A stretch of DNA of 64,000 nucleotides from Spartobacteria bacterium (GCA_003169695.1 PNAS01000021.1:11861-75860); one strand, 5' to 3'. Shown: positions 32,216 through 41,901, counted from the stretch's first letter. Numbers and translations: made by a program. The notes: a model not told the origin generated them from the sequence alone.

Positions 32216-34636
32216 AACCAGGCCGATGCCAGTGCCGTTGTTTAGTCCCGCGAGCAACGCGGTGTAAAGCCCCGGTGGCAGCGTCGCGGCTATGCCAGAC
32301 TCGAGATTGTCTGTCGGCGCGAGACCGTCGGCAGTGAGTTCCGCGGCTTGAGCCGGGTCATCCTGCCAATTGTTATTCGCGATCAGAAGCGTTCCACTAC
32401 CGTCGCGCAGCTCCAGCGTTGGATCTGCCAGCGTGTTAGACCCACCAAAGGCAGGGAGGCTGGGGCCAAGACCACGAACCACGATTCTGTCAGCGCCGCC
32501 ACCGCTGCCCAGGATGAAGCCCGCAATGACGATGTTGTCAGCCGTGCTCACAAAGGCGCGCGTGCTGATATCGGCCAGTGTCGAGGCAGCTGATGGACTA
32601 AGGTCGTAGACTTCAATCAAGGCCACACCGTTAGGGTCAGGCGTCGGCGTCCTCGGCGGCGGCGGCGCCGTATTGCCTCTCACAATAGCGGTATACGCTC
32701 CGGGAGCTAAGGTGGCATCAATCGCTGATTCGAGATCATTGGTCGGCGCGAGGCCGTCTGCTATGATTGCGGCCTCCTGCATGGGGTCGTCTCTCCAGTT
32801 GTTGTTCGTGATCGTGACAAATGCGCCCGGACCGTGCAGCTCGAGCACCGGATCACCCAGCACACCGGTGAGGCCGTTGCGCGTCAACGACGGTCCAATG
32901 GCCCGGAGGACCACATGTTTGGGAGTGCTTCCCGTAATGATGAAGCCGCCGATGCCAACGTTATCGCCGGTCTGAACCCGCATACGCGTCGAGAGGTTGA
33001 TGGCCTGTGCCGCTGGCGTCGGAGTTGGAGTCGGTGTTGCTGTTTCTGTCGGCGTAGCTGTAGGTGTCACTGAAGGTGTCGTTGTCGGCGTAGCCGTGGC
33101 GGTAGCTGTTGGGGTCGGTGAAGGTGTCGGCGTGGGTGCAATTGTGGCTGTCGCTGTCGGGGTGGCTGTGGCGGTAGCTGTTGGTGTCGGTGAAGGTGTC
33201 GGCGTCGGTGCTCCCCCCGGAGCGACGCGAACGTAATAAATATCTTCCTCGAGATTGAACGTTGCCGCATAGGCAACATTGCCTCCGGTATTGTCTGAAA
33301 CCATTGTGATGTAATCGCCCATCTTGTTCTGATTCGGATAACCGAGGAAAGGATTGAACGGATTGCTCACCGCCACGTTGGGCGACCACGTATCGCCCCC
33401 GTCCGTGCTGAAAGAATAGAAGAGCTGCGAATCGGTGTTGTTCGCCGCGTTGCGTGTATCCAGCCAAACGGAATCTATGCGCCCATTGGGCGCTACCGAA
33501 AACGTGCCGAGCCAGTGCCATTTGTTGTGATTAACGGGATCGTCGTTGATACGCGTAGGGGCGCTGAAGGTCTGTCCGCCGTCCGTGCTGCGCACGAACA
33601 TCACGTCGGTCCCGGTGCCGAAGCCGGTCGGTTGCACGCTCGCCAGCATGTAAATATTGTTATTAGAATTGGTGCCCGAACGGTCCACCGCTAAGAAAAC
33701 CTGCCCATCTAGTCCGGCCGGATTTATCGCGCCGGAAGTTATGCTGCCGCCAAGGTTGACTGGGGTGCTTTGGTCAAAACTTGGTGTAACGCCCCCGTTC
33801 TTCGCATCGGTCGAACGAATGCACCAAAACACGCCCGTGTTATCATTTACCCCGCCGATGAAGAGGTTGCCGTTCGTGTCCACATCGGGCGTTCCAAATA
33901 TGGGAGAGTTGGGAATGAAGACCGGGTCTATCCAGGTGACCCCGCCATCGGTGGAGCGGCTGAACTGCCGGCCGCCGTAATTGTTGGCGGTGTCCCAACA
34001 CTGGTATTGGAATCCGTGACCGGTGCTACTTGTGTTATCTACCGTGAACCACTGCTTGTCGCCTCCCGTCGCGGGTCCAAGGTTCGTCCAGGTCTGGCCG
34101 CTGTCGAGCGAGCGCCACATGTTGTCAAAAAGTGTCTCCAGAAGGCTGAGATAGAAAAAGTGCCCCGTGTCATCGGAGCCCAGCACCGGGTCGCTGCGGA
34201 AGACATTGCTCTCGAGAACGCCGGGGAACGTCCATGTGGCACCGCCATCGCTGGTGTATCCCCAGCCGGCCTGCCGGAAGTTGGAACTAACGCTGTTGAA
34301 CTGTCTCCAACCGATTACCATCCTGCTGCCGTTTGTTGGGTCTACGGCGATGGACGGCTCGTTCGCGGCGTCGCCGAGGATATTCATGCCGCTCGCATCG
34401 ACGTTAACCTGATGACTTGTGAAGGGGCCTTCCCGCGAGAGCATTCCCGGCGAAACCCCTATTCCCCACAAGGGGACAGGGGCAGGCGGGTTGTCGTATT
34501 TTTCCAGTGGCACGGTCGGAAGTGGCTTCGGTAGCTCGGTCTGGCTCGAAGCCACGGCAACGACAGATAGCAAAACCAGACAAGTGAAAGAGCTCGCTTT
34601 TGACACTCTAAAACACCTCAAGCTGAATAGGGACAT
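32189..34636 (-). CDS. Secreted BNR/sialidase-like protein with TP-rich linker and tandem C-terminal domains
   Basis: 815 residues from the ATG at 34636. Signal peptide ([18 protein letters not shown]), then a propeller-type region (about 60-480) with many Asp-box-like repeats such as [42 protein letters not shown] and [11 protein letters not shown] Thr/Pro linker follows, then two copies of a roughly 120-residue beta-rich domain ([20 protein letters not shown]...NNNWRDDP...[10 protein letters not shown] and a second starting [20 protein letters not shown]). I know the latter as repeated modules in secreted Chthoniobacter-type proteins. Catalytic residues of true sialidases were not identified. 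Confidence 0.85.
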   Translation of the reverse strand: MSLFSLRCFRVSKASSFTCLVLLSVVAVASSQTELPKPLPTVPLEKYDNPPAPVPLWGIGVSPGMLSREGPFTSHQVNVDASGMNILGDAANEPSIAVDPTNGSRMVIGWRQFNSVSSNFRQAGWGYTSDGGATWTFPGVLESNVFRSDPVLGSDDTGHFFYLSLLETLFDNMWRSLDSGQTWTNLGPATGGDKQWFTVDNTSSTGHGFQYQCWDTANNYGGRQFSRSTDGGVTWIDPVFIPNSPIFGTPDVDTNGNLFIGGVNDNTGVFWCIRSTDAKNGGVTPSFDQSTPVNLGGSITSGAINPAGLDGQVFLAVDRSGTNSNNNIYMLASVQPTGFGTGTDVMFVRSTDGGQTFSAPTRINDDPVNHNKWHWLGTFSVAPNGRIDSVWLDTRNAANNTDSQLFYSFSTDGGDTWSPNVAVSNPFNPFLGYPNQNKMGDYITMVSDNTGGNVAYAATFNLEEDIYYVRVAPGGAPTPTPSPTPTATATATPTATATIAPTPTPSPTPTATATATPTTTPSVTPTATPTETATPTPTPTPAAQAINLSTRMRVQTGDNVGIGGFIITGSTPKHVVLRAIGPSLTRNGLTGVLGDPVLELHGPGAFVTITNNNWRDDPMQEAAIIADGLAPTNDLESAIDATLAPGAYTAIVRGNTAPPPPRTPTPDPNGVALIEVYDLSPSAASTLADISTRAFVSTADNIVIAGFILGSGGGADRIVVRGLGPSLPAFGGSNTLADPTLELRDGSGTLLIANNNWQDDPAQAAELTADGLAPTDNLESGIAATLPPGLYTALLAGLNNGTGIGLVEVYDLGAP

Positions 34637-34711
34637 TGGGCAAAATAGACGGGGCGTGCGTTTTGACAATAACGAGTCCGCGCCTGCCATCAGGCGGATC
34701 ATCTTGCTCAC

Positions 34712-35077
34712 CGGCCAGTAAGTGTGTCGTTTACGTCATTTCCGGCTGTAGCTACGCGTGAACCCGAATCCCTGGCATTCGAACAAATTCGGACACAAAA
34801 AGTGCGTAATGCTGCGCGACTCCGGCATATTGTCCATTTGCTCGGGTCGCGGTTTACGCGAAGTTACGAGATTGGGTTCGAGTCCCGTCTTCGGCTCCAA
34901 TAGTCCCCGTGATTCCGATTCGGCGAACTACTTGCATTCTACAAAAAGGCATCACCTTTTTTTGCACCGGCGACACTACGTGAGAGCAAAACAAGAAGCC
35001 GCCATGCGCTGAACCGTGACTGCTAATTGAGAAATGCTGCTGTTTGTTTACGCTACGCTACCTTACTGATTGGAGTG
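34712..35077. other. Gap with the right end of the tRNA-Thr island
   Basis: No gene. Contains the 26-base tRNA-Thr 3'-end copy at 34874-34899; sequence beyond it is presumed to be the old chromosome. Confidence 0.6.
34874..34899 (+). repeat. tRNA-Thr 3'-end copy (distal att site)
   Basis: GGGTTCGAGTCCCGTCTTCG followed by GCTCCA is identical to the last 26 bases of the tRNA-Thr including CCA. Same orientation as the tRNA. Confidence 0.9.
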
Positions 35078-36001
35078 CTACATTATCGGCAAGACAAACG
35101 TCTCGCCGATTTCGCGGAGCGCGAGGCGTTCCGGCGTTTTCTGCAAGGCCGTTTCGAAACGCTCGATCGGTTCCCGGAGCGGCTCGAAACTCAGGCGGAA
35201 GGTCTGGTGATGCACTGGCATGATGAACTGCGCACCGGCGTCATTGGCCATTTGCACCGCTTCTTCCGGATTACAATGAGTCCGGATCCAAGGGTTGTAA
35301 CAACCAATCGACATGATCGCTAAATCGATGGGACCATGGCTGCGCAATTCGGCAAAGCCGCTCGTCATCGCCGTGTCCCCGCCGAAAATAATTCGGCGCC
35401 CCTTTCTCTCGAGAATGTAGCCGTTGTACCCGCGATGATTATCACGTTGCATGCGCGCACCCCAGTGCTCCACGCGAAACGCGGACACATTGATGTTTCC
35501 GGCGAGCGTGCTGATAGATTTTTTTTCTCCCCAGCGGAGTTCGGTCACTTCGCGCAATCGCGACCAGCGGAGCAGATCCTTGGTGTGCGGCGCGGTGACG
35601 ACTTTGGTCGCAAAATCAAACCGATGAAGCGTTTGCAGATCAAAGTGATCGAAGTGTGCGTGTGAGAGAAGGACGAGATCGATCCTGGGCAGTTCATGCA
35701 TCGACAAGGCCGGTGCAGTGAGGCGCTTCGGCCCGATCGTGAATCCAGGCAATCGGATTCCGACGCGCGCGAAGAAGGCCGGGTCGGTAACAATCCATAC
35801 GCCAAAGAAGTTGATCAGAACGGTCGCGTGCCCGAGCCAGGCCGCAGTAAGTCGTTCGCCACTCCATTGCGTCGGTTTCGGCTTGGTAAAGGCCGGGGCA
35901 ATCGTTCGCCGGCCGTCGAATATCGCTTCGCGCCAAAGATAGGCTGACCAACGGCGCACGCGTGAGCTGCGAAAGCTCGGCTGTCGAGAGGCATCCTTCA
36001 T
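35078..36001 (-). CDS. MBL-fold hydrolase (NAPE-PLD/UlaG-like)
   Basis: A 307-residue metallo-beta-lactamase-fold enzyme. It has WLGHATVLINFFGVWIVTDP, the metal motif LLSHAHFDHFD, later HWGARMQRDNHRGYNGYIL, FGGDTAM and the terminal PVHHQTFRLSFEPL. This order is that of the beta-lactamase_2 family that includes phospholipase-D-type NAPE-PLD and bacterial UlaG lactonases. All metal ligands appear present. A fragment of a close paralogue lies on the far side of the tRNA-Thr island in opposite orientation. Confidence 0.9.
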   Translation of the reverse strand: MKDASRQPSFRSSRVRRWSAYLWREAIFDGRRTIAPAFTKPKPTQWSGERLTAAWLGHATVLINFFGVWIVTDPAFFARVGIRLPGFTIGPKRLTAPALSMHELPRIDLVLLSHAHFDHFDLQTLHRFDFATKVVTAPHTKDLLRWSRLREVTELRWGEKKSISTLAGNINVSAFRVEHWGARMQRDNHRGYNGYILERKGRRIIFGGDTAMTSGFAELRSHGPIDLAIMSIGCYNPWIRTHCNPEEAVQMANDAGAQFIMPVHHQTFRLSFEPLREPIERFETALQKTPERLALREIGETFVLPIM

Positions 36002-36381
36002 TGTAATCTATTAACCCCGAAACCGTTCGAGTGCTGCGCTTTCACCGGATCCCGCTACGCAAATTTCGTTCCGCAACCAAGGATCCCCCCAGATGAATTC
36101 ATGCTTCAAGTAAGGCGCAACCCTACATTTCGACGCGTGGCTTCTTCGAAGGGCGGCGGTTGAACGGAATCGGCCTTCTCATGTCCAACTTGCACGCGGG
36201 CCGTCCGGGATATTGACGCTGAAAGAAATTTTGAACTTCCATAAGCGAAAGCACGCCTCGCGCGACACCGCGGAATTGCCCATTAATGCTCTTAATTTTC
36301 GGATTTTAATAGGCTTCCGTCCGGCAATTTTTTTGCTCCGATTTTTCCGGTTCTCGGTCCCACGTCTTTAGTGATTAGAAC
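36002..36381. other. Divergent promoter region, no gene
   Basis: 380 bases between the MBL-fold gene and the monooxygenase gene, AT-rich near 36220-36330. Presumed to hold both promoters; no clear box pair was identified. Confidence 0.4.
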
Positions 36382-37521
36382 ATGGGCACCGAAAGCGTTG
36401 GGATTGTCGGAGGAGGAATTGGCGGAATCGCCACTGCGGTAGCTCTTCATCAAGTTGGCATCAACGCGGTCGTCTACGAAAAGGCGGCGGGTCTGCACGA
36501 AGTCGGCGCAGGGATGATGTTATGGCCCAACGCCACCCGCGTGTTACGCGAAATGGGCCTGCTCGAAAAAATGTTGGCTTGCAGCGGTCCGAACACGCAC
36601 TTCCTAGTCCGGGCGACTTGCGGTAAAGTTCTGATGAACATTGCGCTTGGAAAATTTGACGTCCCCGCTGTTTGCATGCGGAGGTCCGACCTGTTGGCCG
36701 TGCTTCTGATGGCTCTGCCGCGGGAACGTGTCCGCCTTGGATACGACCTAAAGTGTCTAAAGCAGTCGAGAGGTAAAGTGCGACTTTTCTTTAGCGATGG
36801 CCTTGTTGCGGAACACGACGCCGTGGTCGGTGCCGACGGCATTCGTTCGCGCGTGCGGTCGGAGTTATTCGGGGATTCCTATCCGATTTACCGGGGTTAT
36901 ACCGTTTGGCGTGGCCTGGCGCGATACGATGGCAATGCAGTTCCGCCTGGCTCCAACAGCGAAACTTGGGGAGTTGGGAAAAGGTTTGGAATTCTCAATA
37001 CCGGCCATGAAAGGTTCACCTGGTACGCCACCGCGAACGTGCCTTCCCGCCATCTTGACGCGCCTTGTGGACGGAAACGAGAGCTTCAAAATATGTTCGC
37101 CGGATGGCACGAACCCGTTGCGGATCTTATCGATGCGACCGCGAATGACGGAATCCTAAAAAATGGCGCCCGCGACTTTGCCCCACTTCGGCGATGGGGT
37201 GATGGGATGGTCACATTGTTGGGCGATGCGGCGCATCCCTGCACTCCGAATCTGGGACAGGGCGGATGCATGGCACTGGAAGATGCGCTCGTCCTGGCTA
37301 AGTGCGTCGATCGGGAGGCCTCTCTGCAGAGCGCGCTTCGGCGCTATGAGTCGCTGCGATTTCACCGCACCAAGGGAATCCAGCAACGCTCTCTCTTGAT
37401 GGGGCACATCGGACAATGGCAGAACCCTCTGCTGGTGACGGGACGCCGGGTTGTAACAAGGCTGCTTTCTCCCAAGCTGATCGAACGCAACTTGAGACGC
37501 GTCTACTCTTACAAAACTTAG
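36382..37521 (+). CDS. FAD-dependent monooxygenase (UbiH/zeaxanthin-epoxidase-like)
   Basis: A 379-residue group A flavoprotein hydroxylase. The FAD-binding GIVGGGIGGIATAVALHQVG is at the N-terminus, the DG motif reads VVGADGIRSRVRSELFGD (about 151-168), and the second FAD motif is LLGDAAHPCTPNLGQGGCMALEDA (about 279-302). It hydroxylates or epoxidises an aromatic or isoprenoid substrate with NAD(P)H and O2. It is followed three bases later by a secreted TPR gene and then a methyltransferase of the tocopherol/quinone type, suggesting a small lipid- or quinone-tailoring unit. Confidence 0.9.
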   Translation: MGTESVGIVGGGIGGIATAVALHQVGINAVVYEKAAGLHEVGAGMMLWPNATRVLREMGLLEKMLACSGPNTHFLVRATCGKVLMNIALGKFDVPAVCMRRSDLLAVLLMALPRERVRLGYDLKCLKQSRGKVRLFFSDGLVAEHDAVVGADGIRSRVRSELFGDSYPIYRGYTVWRGLARYDGNAVPPGSNSETWGVGKRFGILNTGHERFTWYATANVPSRHLDAPCGRKRELQNMFAGWHEPVADLIDATANDGILKNGARDFAPLRRWGDGMVTLLGDAAHPCTPNLGQGGCMALEDALVLAKCVDREASLQSALRRYESLRFHRTKGIQQRSLLMGHIGQWQNPLLVTGRRVVTRLLSPKLIERNLRRVYSYKT

Positions 37522-37523
37522 TT

Positions 37524-38378
37524 GTGACGCGCATTGTTGTTCCCGTTCTCCTGAGTGTCATTACCTGCATCTCGCCGATCGTGGCGGCGGACTCGATCCT
37601 CCTTCGATCCGACGACATTTATCAAGGCTGGCTCAAGATGTATGACTTGGAGTTCGATGAGGCGCACCGAATTTTCGGGCAATGGATCCAGAGCCATCCT
37701 GCCGATTCGTTGGGACCCGCCTCTGATGCAGCAGGCTACCTTTTCTCCGAGTTAGCCCGTTTGGGAGCGCTCGAATCCGAGCTATTTGTCGACGCCGCAC
37801 GATTCGCGGACCGGAAGAAGCTGCAGCCGGATCCACAAGTAAGGTTGCATTTCAACCAACAGATCAACCAGGCAGATAGCTTGGCCGATTCCACCCTTCA
37901 GAAATCACCCAATGACGGGAATGCGCTGTTTGTAAAAACTCTCACCTACGGCCTGCGCGCCGATTATGCCGCGCTTGTGGACAAACAGAACCTCGTCGCG
38001 CTGAGCTACACGAAAGAAGGTCGCCCTTATGCCGACAAACTCCTGTCGGTTGATCCGGGCGCATTTGACGCCTACCTCGGTTCGGGCGTTGAGAATTATC
38101 TGCTGAGTCTAAAGCCAGCCCCGTTGCGCGTTTTGCTCAGACTGACGGGATCGAGAATCGATCGTGAAAAAGGACTCGAACACCTTCGGATTACCGCCCT
38201 CCACGGTTATTACCTAGAGCCCTTCGCGAAGCTCTTACTGGCGGTTGCGGCGCTGCGCGACAAGAATCTGGAACAGGCCGCTGAACTTTTGAGAGGACTG
38301 CGCGATCGCTTCCCTAATAACAAACTGTATTCACGTGAGCTGGACCGCATCAGCTCGAAAACTCCGGTAAATCGTTAG
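37524..38378 (+). CDS. Exported helical-repeat (TPR-like) protein
   Basis: 284 residues from GTG at 37524, with signal peptide VTRIVVPVLLSVITCIS to VAA. The mature protein is helical: the first TPR (IYQGWLKMYDLEFDEAHRIFGQWI) is clear, then LQKSPNDGNALFVKTLTYGLRADY and a C-terminal repeat NLEQAAELLRGLRDRFPNN. It follows the monooxygenase stop by two bases, so it is translated from the same mRNA. Its role there is unknown. Confidence 0.8.
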   Translation: MTRIVVPVLLSVITCISPIVAADSILLRSDDIYQGWLKMYDLEFDEAHRIFGQWIQSHPADSLGPASDAAGYLFSELARLGALESELFVDAARFADRKKLQPDPQVRLHFNQQINQADSLADSTLQKSPNDGNALFVKTLTYGLRADYAALVDKQNLVALSYTKEGRPYADKLLSVDPGAFDAYLGSGVENYLLSLKPAPLRVLLRLTGSRIDREKGLEHLRITALHGYYLEPFAKLLLAVAALRDKNLEQAAELLRGLRDRFPNNKLYSRELDRISSKTPVNR

Positions 38379-38404
38379 GCCGCTCCTCGCAAGAATTATC
38401 CAAC

Positions 38405-39253
38405 ATGCCCCCATCACCACAATTCCATGTCGATCTCGATCACATCCGAAAACATTACGACCGATTGTCATTCTTGTACCGGCTGTTGTGGGGAGAACAT
38501 CTTCATCATGGTTATTGGGACAATGATCAATCTGTCCAGCAAGCCCAAGTTCGACTGATGGAGCGCCTGGCCGAACGGGCCGGTGTGGTTCGTGGCACTC
38601 ACGTGCTGGATATTGGGTGCGGCCTCGGGGGATCTGCCTTCTGGCTGGCTGATCAGTTCGACTGCCAAGTGACTGGCCTCACGATAAGTCCAGTTCAGGC
38701 AAGAATGGCGACCAAGAAGGCAAAAGCACGAGGTCTAAGCGATCGGGTTCAATTTCAAGTCACGGATGCAAATCAGTGGCAGCCCGTGCCCGAGAGCGTG
38801 GACATGGTCTGGATCATGGAAAGCAGCGAACACTTTCAGGACAAGAAAGGGTTTTTCAAACGTTGTGCTTCCGTCTTGAGACCCGGGGGGATCCTGGCCG
38901 TCTGCGCCTGGCTTCGACGCGATGGACCGATGCCGGAAGATGAACAGAAACTGGTGGCGACCATCGCAGAGGCCATGCTCAGTGCAAGCCTCGACAGTCT
39001 TAGCGATTACCAAAGGTGGATGCGGGAGAGCGGCCTCATGGTCGCGACCGCCGAAGACATCACCCGTCGCATCGAGCCGACGTGGACCCATTGCTCGCGT
39101 ATTGCCGATCGTTTGGCGATGAGGTGCTTGCTGCGTTTTGCTGATGCTTCCACACGTCGTTTTGTGAGATCTTTTCCTCTAATGACACAGGCCTACGCCC
39201 AGGGAGCGATGGCTTTCGGGCTCTTTATCGCAAAAAAATACAGGTCAAGCTAA
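38405..39253 (+). CDS. SAM-dependent methyltransferase (tocopherol/sterol class)
   Basis: A 282-residue class I methyltransferase. SAM motif I is VLDIGCGLGGSAFWLADQF (about 68-86), then TGLTISPVQARMATKKAK, DMVWIMESSEHFQDKKGFF and LRPGGILAVCAWLRRDGP. The N-terminal YDRLSFLYRLLWGEHLHHGYW is typical of gamma-tocopherol, sterol and cyclopropane-type enzymes. With the FAD monooxygenase upstream it probably modifies a lipid-soluble substrate. It is the third gene of the unit. Confidence 0.9.
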   Translation: MPPSPQFHVDLDHIRKHYDRLSFLYRLLWGEHLHHGYWDNDQSVQQAQVRLMERLAERAGVVRGTHVLDIGCGLGGSAFWLADQFDCQVTGLTISPVQARMATKKAKARGLSDRVQFQVTDANQWQPVPESVDMVWIMESSEHFQDKKGFFKRCASVLRPGGILAVCAWLRRDGPMPEDEQKLVATIAEAMLSASLDSLSDYQRWMRESGLMVATAEDITRRIEPTWTHCSRIADRLAMRCLLRFADASTRRFVRSFPLMTQAYAQGAMAFGLFIAKKYRSS

Positions 39254-40065
39254 TGATAGAGTTCAATAAGACACCCCGCCTGTTCAATATGGTTCGAGAT
39301 CATGGCGGTTAAAATAGTTTCCACTACCGCATACGCGACTGCGACGACGATCCCCCAACATTCGCAAAACGGCGTGGCGAGCTAAATCACTCCAGCTCGG
39401 GCGAGCAATCGGCGTCGGGAGAGTAATTTCGTTTTCTGCGCCAGAGTGTCGTGAGGATGACGCTCCAATTACGATTCCGTTATGATCTGAACGCACTAAT
39501 CCAAAGACGATAGGGATCAGAGTGGGGTTACCCTGATTTGACGAACAGTGGGCTTGGGACCAAACCCAAGGAGAGCCCACATGAAGACGCAATTATCGAA
39601 GCCTGCTCGCGGCAGAGCGAGCTACCCTGCACTCCAGTCTTGCTTATCGCAGCCCCGTCACCTTTGAATCAGCACTGAACTAAATAATCCCTAACTCACT
39701 GCCCGAACAATTGGGGCAACCTCAGAGCTTACTCTTGACACTGGATAGCCAGCTTTGAGGACAGCTTTGCCGCAGATCGCCTAACGACCAAGTAGAAGTA
39801 GTATCAATAGTAAGCTCTGCCCCCTGTTTCTGCTGTTCCAAGATTTTGATCTGGGAAGATGCTCAGGGAAGAGTTTGGCTTACTTATAATAGCCCGGCCT
39901 ATCTGCAGGAGCGGCACGAGCTGCCATCGGGAGTGCTTCCGAACATCGCGGTAATCGAATCGCTGGCGGCGAAGGCTGCGGAATAAATTTTCCGAACCTC
40001 CCGACTTCAACGGCAGGCGAAGCAATTCCGATGTTGGATTTTTTCGTTGTTCGCCACGCCACTAG
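39254..40065. other. Long non-coding or decayed region
   Basis: No supported gene over 810 bases. At 39521-39600 there is a stretch like the start of an insertion sequence (CCTGATTTGACGAACAGTGG, then a GGAGAGCCCAC site before ATGAAGACGCAA), followed by a dispersed GCTCGCGGCAGAGCGAGC palindrome. Confidence 0.5.
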
Positions 40066-40647
40066 ATGGCTATCCTCCGATTCATCGTGAAAAAGCAAAT
40101 GTCTATCAATGATTGTGATGGATCCGGAGTTTCGGTTCGAGCGTTGGCAGCCTCAGGCGGAATTCAGTTTGAAGACCTTCAGGCCGAAGTGTATCGACTG
40201 CGCGGCAAGCTTGGGCCGGACCGGAAGAAAGGCTACAACGAAGCCATTCGCCGAATGGTCCGCGGCGGAGCCATGTCGGAGAAGGAACAGCGCACGCTGC
40301 TCGAACTGGGAACGCGCGGCTTCGCCGTGGGAACGGACGCCGAGTTCGAGAAGTTTCTCCGTTACGCGCAGGCCTTGCATAAGCGCATGTTAGGCGATCC
40401 CAAGGCCAGTCCGGTCGCGCTGGCGATCGTCGGCGTGATCGCCAACTACGCCGTTCCTTCGCCGACAAAGGCTGGCCGTCGCGGCCAGATCCTGGCGAAA
40501 CAGTCAGGACATCCGGTCCGTGATATCCTGCTGGGTGTAGCCGGTGGTGCCTTCGGTGGTCTTCAGATGAGCGGTTGGAACCCGATCGGTGGCATAGTAG
40601 GCGGCGTGGTGGGTGGCGTCATCGCTGGGATCAAAGGGCTCTGCTAA
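40066..40647 (+). CDS. Hypothetical protein with glycine-zipper C-terminus
   Basis: 193 residues (160-180 if the start is an internal ATG such as 40099). The N-terminal half is helical and charged (GPDRKKGYNEAIRRMVRGG, EKEQRTLLELGTRGFAVG). The end is a glycine-rich hydrophobic segment, LLGVAGGAFGGLQMSGWNP followed by IGGIVGGVVGGVIAGIKGL, which resembles glycine-zipper membrane segments of two-peptide bacteriocins, holin-like proteins and OmpA-associated lipoproteins. No family assigned. Confidence 0.6.
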   Translation: MAILRFIVKKQMSINDCDGSGVSVRALAASGGIQFEDLQAEVYRLRGKLGPDRKKGYNEAIRRMVRGGAMSEKEQRTLLELGTRGFAVGTDAEFEKFLRYAQALHKRMLGDPKASPVALAIVGVIANYAVPSPTKAGRRGQILAKQSGHPVRDILLGVAGGAFGGLQMSGWNPIGGIVGGVVGGVIAGIKGLC

Positions 40648-40974
40648 GATTTCGAAGAATCTGCGCACTAAAATAAAAAGGGATTCGCTCGTGGTTTCTC
40701 TCTCATGAGCAAAGAGCGAGCGACGCGATCTTTTCGCCGTGAGCATGAAGACGAACTCAAGCTCGATGGGACTGCCAGGGAAATTTCCGGCAAGCCGGTT
40801 GGCGACGAGATCTTGTCGTCCTTTTGAACGGACCAGCTCGATATTCTCATCAACAATGCCGGCATCATGCCGGTGTCTCCCTGGACGACCTGTGGGTTGA
40901 GGATTGGGGGGACATGATCGACATCAACATCAAAGGTGATGTTCGTGGCACGTGAGGCTGCGAAATATTTGCTA
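40648..40974 (+). pseudogene. Short-chain dehydrogenase remnant
   Basis: From about 40831 to 40942 the sequence encodes DQLDILINNAGIMPV and, after a frame change, WVEDWGDMIDINIKG, the classical SDR NNAG motif and the following helix. The Rossmann start and catalytic YxxxK are missing. No start codon is available, so this is a dead fragment of about 40 codons. Confidence 0.75.
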
Positions 40975-41823
40975 ATGGAAACAACCAACGATCTCATATT
41001 AAATGTCCCCATGAATCCAAACAAAGCACTCTGGGAAAAAGGCGACTTCACGCGCATTGCCGCGACCATGCGCGAGAGCGGCGAGGCGCTCGTGCAGCGA
41101 CTCGGAATAAAAAAAGGGCTTAAGGTCCTGGATCTCGGATGCGGCGATGGCACCACGGCATTGCCCGCGGCGAAACTCGGAGCGGACGTGTTGGGCGTCG
41201 ATATCGCGGGCAACCTCGTCGAGGCTGGGAATAAGTGGGCTGCGGAGCAGGGCCTGACTAACTGCACGTTTCAGGAAGGCGATGCGTCTAATCTGGGGCA
41301 GTTGCCGGATCAGGCGTTTGATCTCGTCGTCAGTATTTTCGGGGCGATGTTTGCGCCCAAGCCGTTTGAGGTCGCGAAGGAGATGGTGCGCGTGATCCGG
41401 CCGGGAAGTCGGATCGTGATGGGCAACTGGATACCTAACGACCCGACATTGGTGGCGCAGATTTTAAAGATCAGCTCGAGCTACACGCCGCCGCCGCCGG
41501 AAGGTTTCGTCAGCCCGATGACTTGGGGGATCGAGAGCAACGTGATCGAGCGGTTTGCCGGCGCAGGAGTGCCGGCAGAGAAGATCTCCTTCGCGCGGGA
41601 CACGTTTACCTTCAACTTCCCCGGCGCACCGTCAGCCTTCGCGGATGAATTCAGGAAATACTACGGGCCGACCATGAATGCATTCGAAGCCGCAGAAAAG
41701 AACGGCCGAGCGGCTGACCTGCAGAAACAGCTGGAAGAGCTGTTCAATAGCCAGAACAAAAGCCCGAGCAGGGATGCCACTTCCATTCCTGCAACCTTCC
41801 TGCGCGTTACGGTTGCACTCTGA
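40975..41823 (+). CDS. Class I SAM-dependent methyltransferase
   Basis: 282 residues from ATG at 40975 (METTNDLILNVPMNPNKALWEKGDFTRIA). SAM motif I is VLDLGCGDGTTALPAAKLGADVLGVDI (about 63-89); the later motifs read FDLVVSIFGAMFAPKPFEVAKEMVRVIRPGSRIVMGNW. It belongs to the Methyltransf_11/25 group of small-molecule methyltransferases; substrate unknown. It sits between an SDR fragment and a decayed transposase. Confidence 0.88.
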   Translation: METTNDLILNVPMNPNKALWEKGDFTRIAATMRESGEALVQRLGIKKGLKVLDLGCGDGTTALPAAKLGADVLGVDIAGNLVEAGNKWAAEQGLTNCTFQEGDASNLGQLPDQAFDLVVSIFGAMFAPKPFEVAKEMVRVIRPGSRIVMGNWIPNDPTLVAQILKISSSYTPPPPEGFVSPMTWGIESNVIERFAGAGVPAEKISFARDTFTFNFPGAPSAFADEFRKYYGPTMNAFEAAEKNGRAADLQKQLEELFNSQNKSPSRDATSIPATFLRVTVAL

Positions 41824-41838
41824 AACAATTTTAGTCCT

Positions 41839-41886
41839 CGTGCCCAAGTTGCACTTGGGCACGCGCTTGTCCTGAAGCTGAGCTTC
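41839..41886. repeat. Left REP palindrome pair of the RAYT element
   Basis: CGTGCCCAAGTTGCACTTGG with the next bases GCACG is a near palindrome (41839-41863), followed by GAAGCTGAGCTTC (41874-41886). Both motifs recur in inverted order after the transposase remnant. Confidence 0.85.
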
Positions 41887-41901
41887 CTCCATCTTAAGAA
41901 T

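Larger units (their letters stand above)
26353..34899. mobile_element. Decayed tRNA-Thr-associated genomic island
   Basis: The segment from the tRNA-Thr 3' end to an exact 26-base copy of that end at 34874-34899 has the architecture of an integrated element (attL in the tRNA, attR distal). A second, slightly diverged copy at 28873-28900 divides it into two sub-segments of about 2.5 and 6.0 kb, as in tandem accretion. The content is short secreted or TPR genes, cupins and gene fragments. No integrase, excisionase or conjugation gene is left, so it is immobile or was mobilised in trans. Confidence 0.65.

Noticed and set aside
33000-33230. Simple repeats of GGCGTAGCTGT/GGTGTCGGTG type, considered as a CRISPR-like or VNTR array
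   Set aside because: They are the Thr/Pro-rich linker codons of the secreted protein at 32189; units are irregular and have no spacers.
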